Below are positions 46,951-54,094 of a stretch of DNA of 59,229 bases, piece by piece. Location: positions 1-59,229 of the IMG/VR virus record IMGVR_UViG_3300045303_000229; one strand, written 5' to 3'. A program made the position numbers and the translations under genes. The notes beneath the pieces were generated by a model. The model was given only the letters and a program-made list of their open reading frames with translations. It did no database searches and had not been told where the DNA came from. The DNA comes from a virus. The first letter of the stretch is position 1; each line of letters begins with the position of its first letter.

Positions 46951-47978
46951 CCCGCACTTTCGAGAGTGGACCGGCTAAACGAGAACGCACCCCGCTGATG
47001 ATCGCGATCGTTGCCCCAAGTGGCGCCGGCAAGACTAACTCTGCCCTCCGCCTAGCTGCCGGGTTCTCTCGCGTTACGCCAGGCGAGACCGTGGTGATCG
47101 ACACCGAGGCCAAGCGCGCCCTCCACTACGCTGGCGAGCACAAGTTCATCCATCTGGACTTCCCTCCACCGCATGGTCCACTCGACTACATCGAGGCCGG
47201 CAAGGCTGCGATGAAGCATAGCCCAACGACGGTCATCATCGACCAATGCTCGTCCGAATGGGAAGGTATGGGAGGTGTCATCGAGATGCACGGCTCTGAT
47301 CTGGACCGGATGGCAGGCGACGACTGGAAGAAACGCGAGCGCTGTACGATGGCGGCGTGGATCCGTCCGAAGGCCGAGCACAACAAGTTCAAGCAGTTCA
47401 TGATCCAGCAGCGGGTGAACTGGATCTTGCTGTTCCGCGCCAAGGAGAAGATCAAGCCCCAGAAAGGGGGCGAGCCGCTCGATCTCGGATGGCAACCGTT
47501 GGGCGGCGAGGATCTCTTCTACGAGTGCATCCTGCGCTGCCTTCTGCTGCCCGGTGCCGATGGCAAGCCGACGTGGCAGAGCGATAAGATGGGGGAGCGC
47601 GAAATCATGCGACTTCCTGCTTGGTTCCGCGACGTGTTCGCCAAGCCTCGCCAGCTAGACGAGGATATCGGCGAGCAGCTCGCGCGCTGGGCCGCGGGCG
47701 GTGACGCCGGCCAGCCAGCCACATCGCCATCCAACCGGTCAACGTCACAATCGACGACCAATCCGCATCCGCTGGTGGTGCGCTACGACGAATGCGCAGA
47801 CCGCGCGACGTGGGATGCACTGGAAGTGGAGCGTGGGAAGATCTGGAAGGCAGCCAAGGGAGATGACAAAATCGCGCTCAAGGCTGCGAGCGATGCGGCC
47901 CTGGCTCGAATTGACGCTGCCGATGACGAGTCCTGGAAGGCTGAGGCCCTGGCCCGTGAGGCGAAAGAGAACCGATGA
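46947..47978 (+). CDS. Sak4-like RecA-type ATPase
   Basis: 343 residues. Walker A APSGAGKT at 23-30, Walker B TTVIIDQ (Asp99), and TVVIDTEA between them, match phage Sak4 and AAA_24 ATPases that promote single-strand annealing. The last ~110 residues have a Ser/Thr linker and a charged helical tail. Coupled with the gene before by ATGA. With the RecE-like exonuclease it forms the phage recombination system. Confidence 0.8.
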   Translation: MTRTFESGPAKRERTPLMIAIVAPSGAGKTNSALRLAAGFSRVTPGETVVIDTEAKRALHYAGEHKFIHLDFPPPHGPLDYIEAGKAAMKHSPTTVIIDQCSSEWEGMGGVIEMHGSDLDRMAGDDWKKRERCTMAAWIRPKAEHNKFKQFMIQQRVNWILLFRAKEKIKPQKGGEPLDLGWQPLGGEDLFYECILRCLLLPGADGKPTWQSDKMGEREIMRLPAWFRDVFAKPRQLDEDIGEQLARWAAGGDAGQPATSPSNRSTSQSTTNPHPLVVRYDECADRATWDALEVERGKIWKAAKGDDKIALKAASDAALARIDAADDESWKAEALAREAKENR

Positions 47979-48202
47979 GCGACGACGAGACCAAGACGAT
48001 CCTCGCTGAGGCCCTCGACGTCTCTCGGGAGAACAATGATCACCTGAGACATGAGGTGGCCCGACTGAGAACCGTGATGCTAGCTGCCCGCGCGTACATG
48101 GACTGCTATGATCGCCAGACAATTCATGGCGATGCCTATCTGCGCGAATTAGCGGACCAGCGCGCCCACCTGCGTTACGCTCTGAACGAGGTTGGTCCAT
48201 GA
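47975..48202 (+). CDS. hypothetical coiled-coil protein
   Basis: 75 residues. Helical (AEALDVSRENNDHLRHEVARLRTVMLAARAYMDC), with His and Tyr. ATGA overlaps. Unknown function. Confidence 0.55.
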   Translation: MSDDETKTILAEALDVSRENNDHLRHEVARLRTVMLAARAYMDCYDRQTIHGDAYLRELADQRAHLRYALNEVGP

Positions 48203-48426
48203 GTCGTCGGGTGAAGCGCTCGAAGATCGAGGCTGCGGCAATCGCATGGTTCGATGAGTTGCGCCCGGTCGGAATGACTAGGCGAGAGCATCTCGAGGAT
48301 CCAGTGGTGAACTCCCATCGGTCAACGCAGATACGACTTGCCAAGGCAGTGGCGCTTATGCTGAGTCAGGAGGCCCAGCAAGCGCGCGCAAAGCGTCGAG
48401 CCCGCCAGGCAGGATCACGGCGTTGA
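48199..48426 (+). CDS. hypothetical basic protein
   Basis: 75 residues. SRRVKRSKIEAAAIAWFDELRPVGMTRREHLEDP, then a very basic tail (RAKRRARQAGSRR). Its last 71 bp lie opposite the end of the endolysin gene. Confidence 0.55.
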   Translation: MSRRVKRSKIEAAAIAWFDELRPVGMTRREHLEDPVVNSHRSTQIRLAKAVALMLSQEAQQARAKRRARQAGSRR

Positions 48427-49096
48427 TGTCGACGCGGCCGATCCCCGGGGCCTCGCGCGGGTAGCCAGCTGGTCCGGTCGGCGCACCTTCCGCGCTGACG
48501 TATTGCCACAGCATGGCGTGCTCCAGGTCGGTGCCGGTTCGGGCAAGGAACTGTGCAGTGCTCTCGCCCTTGCCGTGGAGCTCGCTGGCGTAGAGCGCTA
48601 CGGCCGAGCGACATCCGCCCATCTCTTCGCGCTTACACCCGAGCGCTCGCAGGAGTTCCCCGCCATAGATGGTGGGGCTCCTGCCCGACAGCTTTGTGTA
48701 CCGGTCGCAGAACTTCCTAGTGATACCAGTTACCTGGTTCTTGGTTGGGTTGGCGACGCGCTGCCCGCCGCGCTCAACGTCAGCCATCGCCGGAAGCGTA
48801 CCCGAGCGCTCTCCACCAATCTTCTCGAGGTAGGTCCAGAACCGCTCGGCCTGGACCTCGCCAGGTTGATGGAAGGTCAGGTAGTGATAGAACCCGTCGA
48901 ACAGATCGACGCCGTAGCGCTCGCTGGCTAGCAGGTGATCGCGCTGCTTATTGGCCCATGCCGAGTACTCGTAGTCTAGCCCTTGAGTGAGCTTGAAAAT
49001 GGCCCCACAGAACGGATAGCCAGCACCGATGTACGCGTCCCAGTTGACCGGGTGATCCTTCGGGTAGATATCGATCAGGAGCGGGTCAAGAGACAT
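48356..49096 (-). CDS. endolysin (GH25 muramidase-like)
   Basis: 246 residues. LLIDIYPKDHPVNWDAYIGAGYPFCGAIFKLTQG is the first GH25 strand-turn (Asp9), DVE at 106-108 is the catalytic-type motif, and TIYGGELLRALG and HAMLWQYVS complete the barrel. No signal peptide, so export needs the holin. It degrades peptidoglycan at lysis. Last gene of the long late leftward unit, and it overlaps the convergent early operon by 71 bp. Confidence 0.8.
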   Translation of the reverse strand: MSLDPLLIDIYPKDHPVNWDAYIGAGYPFCGAIFKLTQGLDYEYSAWANKQRDHLLASERYGVDLFDGFYHYLTFHQPGEVQAERFWTYLEKIGGERSGTLPAMADVERGGQRVANPTKNQVTGITRKFCDRYTKLSGRSPTIYGGELLRALGCKREEMGGCRSAVALYASELHGKGESTAQFLARTGTDLEHAMLWQYVSAEGAPTGPAGYPREAPGIGRVDINAVILPGGLDALRALAGPPDSA

Positions 49097-49328
49097 GGCG
49101 ACCGTGCTCCTCGATGCCGCATTGGATCCGGTCGATCATGATCGCATTTGCCCGGTCCCGTGGCACGCCGAACGAGAGCAACTCGTCGAACTGAGCACGA
49201 AGCTGGTCGATCTCCGACATGGCGGGTCCCAGGCATGGATCGCACATGAAGACCTCGCCCTCGATCTTGCCGGTAAACTCGACCACGTGGTCGGTCTCGG
49301 CGCCGCACTTCAGGCACGGCGCGCTCAC
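49086..49328 (-). CDS. small zinc-ribbon protein
   Basis: 80 residues with CLKCGAETDHVVEFTGK and CDPCLGP, then a helix. A probable zinc ribbon. Coupled to endolysin upstream by an 11-bp overlap. Confidence 0.6.
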   Translation of the reverse strand: MSAPCLKCGAETDHVVEFTGKIEGEVFMCDPCLGPAMSEIDQLRAQFDELLSFGVPRDRANAIMIDRIQCGIEEHGRHVS

Positions 49329-49630
49329 CGGCCGGTCCTCATCTCCAGGATCTCGGCTTCGAGAACGGAGATGCGAGATTCGAGACCGAGCGCAGTCCTG
49401 CGCGCTACGTTGCCCTCCGCCTCGAGCACCACAATCCGAGCAGCGTCGACGGCGCGGGTGCGTTCGAGGTCGGCGATGCGGTATTCGAAGTCTCGTAGGG
49501 TCACGCGAACGAGGTCACCATCCGGCTCAGGAGAAGCCGGCACCCAATCGTGACCCCGTCTGAGCTGACAGTACAGGCAGCCCATCTCGAGGGACCCATG
49601 CTCGCACCGGCTGGCTGGATCGACGTTCAT
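49325..49630 (-). CDS. hypothetical protein, zinc knuckle and coiled coil
   Basis: 101 residues. N-terminal RCEHGSLEMGCLYCQL, then a long helix (DFEYRIADLERTRAVDAARIVVLEAEGNVARRTALGLESRISVLE) that should make a coiled coil. Four-base overlaps with neighbours. Confidence 0.6.
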   Translation of the reverse strand: MNVDPASRCEHGSLEMGCLYCQLRRGHDWVPASPEPDGDLVRVTLRDFEYRIADLERTRAVDAARIVVLEAEGNVARRTALGLESRISVLEAEILEMRTGR

Positions 49631-49890
49631 TCGCTCACCGTTGGGATCGGGTCTCTGGTCGCCAGCTCTGCAGCCGCTGCGGCATCATCCGCCGCCTCAC
49701 CCGAGGTCAGCTTCGCGAGACGATCCATCACGTTCTCGTGGGTGTCGCCGCTCGCCAAGGTTGCCAGGCCGGCGCGCAGGACCGCGACCACCTCGGCCGC
49801 GGGGAGACTCAGCGAGCCGACGACCTGTTGCAGAATCCCGATGAACGCGTCGTACTTCTCGACCTTCTCGGCCAATTCTTGGATGTTCAT
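49627..49890 (-). CDS. hypothetical helical protein
   Basis: 87 residues (NIQELAEKVEKYDAFIGILQQVVGSLSLPAAEVVAVLRAGLATLASGD) with an Ala/Asp-rich end. Not recognised. It lies between the Acb2-like gene and a zinc-knuckle gene in the late unit. Confidence 0.55.
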   Translation of the reverse strand: MNIQELAEKVEKYDAFIGILQQVVGSLSLPAAEVVAVLRAGLATLASGDTHENVMDRLAKLTSGEAADDAAAAAELATRDPIPTVSE

Positions 49891-50147
49891 TTCGCCACCA
49901 TCGCCCGAACAGCGGCATCCTTGGCCTCGAGCAGCTTGCGCAACGCTACGGAGCGCTCCGGGTTTCTCGGTAGCGGGAATTGAATCGATTGCCCGGTCAG
50001 CGAGATACTATCCATGCCAACGATGAGACCGGCGAGATCGCAGAACGGCTTGCTGACCGCCTGTAGGTTCGCCGGCAGATGCTCATAGGCGAAGAACTGC
50101 ATGATGTGTTCGATTGGTGTCGGTGTGGAATCCAGGTCGTTGTTCAT
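49887..50147 (-). CDS. Acb2/Tad1-domain protein (candidate anti-CBASS)
   Basis: 86 residues. IEHIMQFFAYEHLPANLQAVSKPFCDLAGLIV and PLPRNPERSVALRKLLEAKDAAVRAMVAK are the two halves of the helical-hairpin family named Acb2/Tad1, whose members bind and sequester cyclic nucleotide signals of CBASS and Thoeris defences. Between them lie ~13 extra residues (GMDSISLTGQSIQF) compared with the short loop I expect. It sits in the lysis region next to a lipoprotein gene, as small accessory genes often do. Confidence 0.7.
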   Translation of the reverse strand: MNNDLDSTPTPIEHIMQFFAYEHLPANLQAVSKPFCDLAGLIVGMDSISLTGQSIQFPLPRNPERSVALRKLLEAKDAAVRAMVAK

Positions 50148-50506
50148 GGCTTCTCCGGGGTCGACTTGAGAGCTTCATATGCGGCGTAGACCTGAGCGAT
50201 CGCGCTCTGCACGCCATCAAGGCTGGGCTGGTCGTTGAGGGTCTGGGCGATGGCGATGGCCCTGTAGGCCGCCGCGAACGCCTTGTCCACGGTCGCCGCG
50301 CGGAGCAGCTGGTACGCGGTGACCGCGTTGCTGGCCGTCAGCTTGTCGGGCCCGCTGCGGGCGAGCTCGAGTTGATGGGGCCCGTCATAGGCCAGAAACC
50401 CATCGCGAGCGGCATCGACCGTGACCAGCGCCGCCTTGAGCGTGTCGGTCCGTTGCGAGGACGCACAGCCGCTGAGGATGGCGATGGCGATGATCAGGCT
50501 ACGCAT
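50144..50506 (-). CDS. predicted lipoprotein in lysis cluster
   Basis: 120 residues. Signal MRSLIIAIAILSGCASSQ with lipobox LSGC, then helical domains. In a lysis cluster between holin-like and Acb2-like genes; could be an outer-membrane spanin partner (Rz1-like) but is longer than most, or a cell-surface protein. Overlaps the holin-like gene by 8 bp. Confidence 0.65.
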   Translation of the reverse strand: MRSLIIAIAILSGCASSQRTDTLKAALVTVDAARDGFLAYDGPHQLELARSGPDKLTASNAVTAYQLLRAATVDKAFAAAYRAIAIAQTLNDQPSLDGVQSAIAQVYAAYEALKSTPEKP

Positions 50507-50732
50507 TGTTCTTCACCATCGTCCGGCTGACCTTGTAGCCCAGCGTGGTCAGCGCGGTTGCGGCGATCCCGGCGATCGCGAGCGCAGTGGTGTTGGTGAG
50601 CGCGCCGGATGCGTAGACAGCGGAGAGCGCCACGGCACCGAGGCTGAACCAGAACTCGGAGGTCTTCCATCCGGGCTTAACTGGTGCGGGCGGCGGCGGA
50701 ACTGGCTGGGTAGGGGACGGGTCTTCGGTCAT
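50499..50732 (-). CDS. holin-like membrane protein
   Basis: 77 residues: a Pro-rich start (TEDPSPTQPVPPPPAPV), then two hydrophobic segments (FWFSLGAVALSAVYASG and ALAIAGIAATALTTLGYKV), and a basic tail, the usual holin build. AGGAG precedes the ATG. Near the endolysin, in the lysis cluster. Confidence 0.65.
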   Translation of the reverse strand: MTEDPSPTQPVPPPPAPVKPGWKTSEFWFSLGAVALSAVYASGALTNTTALAIAGIAATALTTLGYKVSRTMVKNNA

Positions 50733-50744
50733 CGGATCTCCTGG

Positions 50745-50846
50745 TTAGAATCGCGCCACGGCCATGCCGAGCGCATGCAGCAACCACAGTACCCCAAACA
50801 GAACAAGCCCTAGGAAGAGAAAACGCAGCGGATCAATTTTGGTCAT
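50745..50846 (-). CDS. 33-residue membrane peptide
   Basis: MTKIDPLRFLFLGLVLFGVL..., one hydrophobic helix with a short basic tail, just upstream of the holin-like gene. May be a second holin or lysis-timing peptide. Confidence 0.5.
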   Translation of the reverse strand: MTKIDPLRFLFLGLVLFGVLWLLHALGMAVARF

Positions 50847-51381
50847 GGTTTTGGCTCGGTGTACCACTACTGACGGCATCGGGGCCCATGTGCCTGGAGT
50901 CCGATCGTCGGTACAGTTCTCGTTGTAATTCCTGAAGCGTGCGCTCTAGCTCAGAGCGTGAGCGCTCTAGCACATCGATGCGGTTCGCATCCCTACCCTC
51001 ACCGAAACCCCGCGAAAACATGAACGCCCCCAGGACTAGGAGGGCCGACAGAGCCCCGCCCAGCACCCAGTTTCGTAACCGATGCATGTCGCGCACAACC
51101 CCGCGGAGCTCGACGATCTCCGTCGGGGTCATCATGATCTGCGAGAACTGTTCGGCCTGCTGCCTCGCTCCCGCATCGCTGTCGTCCAGCCGACTCTTCA
51201 CGTAGCGCAGGAGTTGCGCGATCTCCCCCTTGGTCGCAGGGGTGTCCGGATCGTCAAAAACTGGCGTCTTTCCGCTCTCATCGACCCTGCGGTCGCGGTT
51301 GATCGACAGCGTCATTGCGGCGCGCGAGTACCGCGGCGGTGTCGTGCCGCCATCGTCCGAATCGTCGTCGTAGTCGCTCAC
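50833..51381 (-). CDS. spanin-like / XhlA-like coiled-coil membrane protein
   Basis: 182 residues from a GTG forming GTGA with the tailspike stop (an ATG at 51393 is possible). An acidic N-terminus, a coiled-coil region (LLRYVKSRLDDSDAGARQQAEQF), one membrane helix (WVLGGALSALLVLGAFMFSRG) and a second coiled coil. This is consistent with an inner-membrane spanin or similar lysis protein, though a structural protein with a membrane anchor is possible. Confidence 0.55.
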   Translation of the reverse strand: MSDYDDDSDDGGTTPPRYSRAAMTLSINRDRRVDESGKTPVFDDPDTPATKGEIAQLLRYVKSRLDDSDAGARQQAEQFSQIMMTPTEIVELRGVVRDMHRLRNWVLGGALSALLVLGAFMFSRGFGEGRDANRIDVLERSRSELERTLQELQRELYRRSDSRHMGPDAVSSGTPSQNHDQN

Positions 51382-52745
51382 GGGACCAACCATCTCTGAC
51401 CGATCGCTGGCACGGATACGCCAGCCGGCGCGCGAGCGATCTCAGTGACGCAGCCACCGGAGAGCACGTTCTCGCTGACTCGGACGTCCTTGGCGGTGCC
51501 GCTCCCATCATCAAGTCGGAGCGCGGCGAGTTGAGTGCCTGCCGTGTCTCCCCAGGCGTTCCCGGCGATCTCGAGCTTGGAGATCTTCGCCGAGGTTCCG
51601 GTGAGCCCGGCGATCGCGAGCCCGTACTGCCCGAAGTTGCTCACCGTGTTGCCTCGGACGATCAGGGTCTGCATGTCCTCTGTGGTTATCGTCGGGCGAG
51701 CATAGATGCCAGCCACACCGGCTGTCACCGCACCCGCTCCGGTCATGACATTGCGCGCGATCTCCGTGTTGCGCGAATTGCTCACCACGATCCCGTGGCT
51801 GTGCGATGCCCCAGTTGAGAGCAGGTTGTCGATGATCTGCACGTGATCGGGGACCTGTCCAGTGCCGGTTCCCAGCACGGAGATTATCTGGATCGAGATG
51901 CCGGTGAGCGCGATGTCGTTGTTGGCGATCAGGATGTGATCGCATGACCGGTAGACGGACACGCCTGAATGGTTGGTCGGATTTCTGACCGTATTCCCGA
52001 CGAACACGACATCAGTCGCCCATGCGATTTGAACAGCACCGGTGATAACGTTGTTCGCGATCAGCCACCCATCGCTGCGCCAGCCAGCCCCGCTCCCCGC
52101 TGCGGAGATCGCACTGCCGTTGCTCGCCCCGACGTCCATCGTGCATCCGATGATGCTGACGTCGTTCACGGTGTAACCGGACCCAGGCTCGCTGTCGAAC
52201 GCCTGGACCTTGTTGCCCGTGAACTGCGATCGCGACAGGATCGCGCCGGATGTTCCTCCACCGAACGTGATCCCGTTCCGATCGTTGCTCGTCCCGAGCA
52301 GATCATCGAGCAGGATCCCATTGCTGTTGAACGAGAAGTAGAACCCGTCGCCGGTGAAGTCGCGAGCGGTGACACCTCGTATCACCAGCCCAGCGGCGCC
52401 GATCGCGAACACCCCGGAGCGATGTTCGTCGATCGACTGGTTAGCCTTGTTGCCATCGAGCGTCAGGTCTTGGACGGTGATGCCTGCGCCTCCCAGATAT
52501 AGGAGTCGAGTGCTTGACGGCTGACCAGCCCGCTGTCGAAGGATTGAACCGGCTCGTGACTCACCTCGGAGCCATGTACCAGCCGGAACGTTCAGGTCCC
52601 ATCCAAGCGACCCTACGCTGACAGAGTAGGCGCCAATCGGAAAGTAGACCTCGCCACCGGCACCTGCGGTAAGCGCCGCCTGGATCGCAAGTCGATCGTC
52701 CGTGACACCATCTCCAGTCGCTCCGAAATCCTTGACGTTGACCAT
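51378..52745 (-). CDS. tailspike with right-handed beta-helix
   Basis: 455 residues from the ATG at 52745. VNVKDFGATGDGVTDDRLAIQAALTAGAGGEVYFP is the pectate-lyase-3 opening of phage tailspikes. Many repeats of NNVITG/GNTV-type turns (VIRGVTARDF, IIDNLLSTG, IARNVMTGA) show a long beta-helix. It probably binds and cleaves a surface polysaccharide. It lacks a separate chaperone or trimerisation domain visible by eye. Confidence 0.85.
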   Translation of the reverse strand: MVNVKDFGATGDGVTDDRLAIQAALTAGAGGEVYFPIGAYSVSVGSLGWDLNVPAGTWLRGESRAGSILRQRAGQPSSTRLLYLGGAGITVQDLTLDGNKANQSIDEHRSGVFAIGAAGLVIRGVTARDFTGDGFYFSFNSNGILLDDLLGTSNDRNGITFGGGTSGAILSRSQFTGNKVQAFDSEPGSGYTVNDVSIIGCTMDVGASNGSAISAAGSGAGWRSDGWLIANNVITGAVQIAWATDVVFVGNTVRNPTNHSGVSVYRSCDHILIANNDIALTGISIQIISVLGTGTGQVPDHVQIIDNLLSTGASHSHGIVVSNSRNTEIARNVMTGAGAVTAGVAGIYARPTITTEDMQTLIVRGNTVSNFGQYGLAIAGLTGTSAKISKLEIAGNAWGDTAGTQLAALRLDDGSGTAKDVRVSENVLSGGCVTEIARAPAGVSVPAIGQRWLVP

Positions 52746-52760
52746 GCGATCCACTCTCTT

Positions 52761-53567
52761 TCAAACGAACAGCGGGTTGAATCCGAGCGTTGTAAGCAAG
52801 GTTTTCCATTGCGTGGAAGTTCGCTCCGCAGCCGACCCAAAGAATAGCGCCCCGTACAACAAGGCGCCGGGTGGGTGCGCGACAGCCGACGACTGCCCCC
52901 ATGTCACCGCCGACCCGGCAGTAAGAGCGGAGAACGTCGAGGTGACCTTCTCAGCATCCAGGTACAGGACGTCCAACGAAGCAGTCTTGTTGTGTGTCGG
53001 TACCCACGGCCGAACCGGACCGATGATGTTCACGGCGCCGAGCGCGCTGTTCACCCCTGAGGTGAAACGCGCCACCCCGGTAGCCTGCTGCAGGCCTTGA
53101 CTCATGGTCACCGCACCGGCCGCGAACAGCATCCGGTTGGCGGCTGGTAGCGAAGTCGATGCCCAGTACCAGATTGACGAGAAGCTTGTAGTGGAGAGAT
53201 CTGGAAGGCCGACGTCCGTGGATCCGAATGCACCAGATCCGCCGTCGTTGAAGACCACCGCCTTTCGCGACCATCCGGCGACTGTCTGCGCATATGTGAT
53301 CCCGGTGCCACTTGCGGTAAGCGTGAACGTGCCGATGGAATCCGCCAGGTTTCCGCTCGCCTCTTGGCATAGGTAAAGCGCGCTCGGTCCGCCCGCCGAG
53401 TCACCAGCTGCCGTGAGCAGCGTGGTCCATTCCGCCGCGCTTGCCGGGGTATATACGAGCGATGACGAGTCACGCGTAACACCGACGATCCCAGTTGATG
53501 CTCCGGGAGTGACTCCGATAACCGAGTAGATTGTCGGTGTTTGTGTTCCGATCCTCAATCCGATCAT
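52761..53567 (-). CDS. virion protein with LamG-like domain
   Basis: 268 residues. N-terminal GLRIGTQTPTIYSVIGVTPGASTG-type strands are followed by a LamG/concanavalin-like region: PSALYLCQEASGNLADSIG, GWSRKAVVFNDGGSGAFG, FSSIWYWAS. The YLCQEAS stretch matches YLCEDAS in the insert of the nozzle protein, so both may carry related sugar-binding modules. Between the tailspike and another virion gene. Confidence 0.65.
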   Translation of the reverse strand: MIGLRIGTQTPTIYSVIGVTPGASTGIVGVTRDSSSLVYTPASAAEWTTLLTAAGDSAGGPSALYLCQEASGNLADSIGTFTLTASGTGITYAQTVAGWSRKAVVFNDGGSGAFGSTDVGLPDLSTTSFSSIWYWASTSLPAANRMLFAAGAVTMSQGLQQATGVARFTSGVNSALGAVNIIGPVRPWVPTHNKTASLDVLYLDAEKVTSTFSALTAGSAVTWGQSSAVAHPPGALLYGALFFGSAAERTSTQWKTLLTTLGFNPLFV

Positions 53568-54094
53568 CGGCTTGCCTTGCCATGCACCCCAACGCGCACC
53601 TTGCCGCCCGTACCGCCTACTACCACCTTGAGTCTCAGTCTACGTGACCCGAGGTTGCCGACATGGAAGATGGCACCCCCGGCCGTCCCACCGGCGACCG
53701 CGACCGTCGCGGCAGTGGCCACCCATCCGGTACCAGACGTACCGACGATCGCCGTAGATGGGTTCTCGGGGATCCAGTTGCCGGCCGTGCCGTCGAAGTC
53801 GGTCACATCAGGATTCCCTCGGCCATCTACCGGTGAACTGCCAGCCGGAAAGACCGAGTCCTCGACCGTGATCGTCGCAATGATCGCAGCATCGCCACGG
53901 ATGTGGATCGCCACGAGCGGAGCCTCAGCCGGCACCGGTGACTTCGGCGCCCCGACCGGGAAGTAATACGTGGTCCCGCTTGCGAGCGTCACCCCGTACG
54001 TGGCCGGAAGTCCGAGAAAGCTCGCTGGAAAGGCGACGCCGTCGGCGCGTACTGCGTCGATGTTGCTGGAATTCGTGCGATTTAGGTCGGTCAT
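53564..54094 (-). CDS. hypothetical virion protein
   Basis: 176 residues, beta-rich (ATYGVTLASGTTYYFPVG, LVAIHIRGDAAIIATITVEDS, FHVGNLGSRRLRLKVVVGG). Structural-type composition. ATGA overlaps; downstream of the ejection proteins. Not recognised. Confidence 0.65.
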   Translation of the reverse strand: MTDLNRTNSSNIDAVRADGVAFPASFLGLPATYGVTLASGTTYYFPVGAPKSPVPAEAPLVAIHIRGDAAIIATITVEDSVFPAGSSPVDGRGNPDVTDFDGTAGNWIPENPSTAIVGTSGTGWVATAATVAVAGGTAGGAIFHVGNLGSRRLRLKVVVGGTGGKVRVGVHGKASR

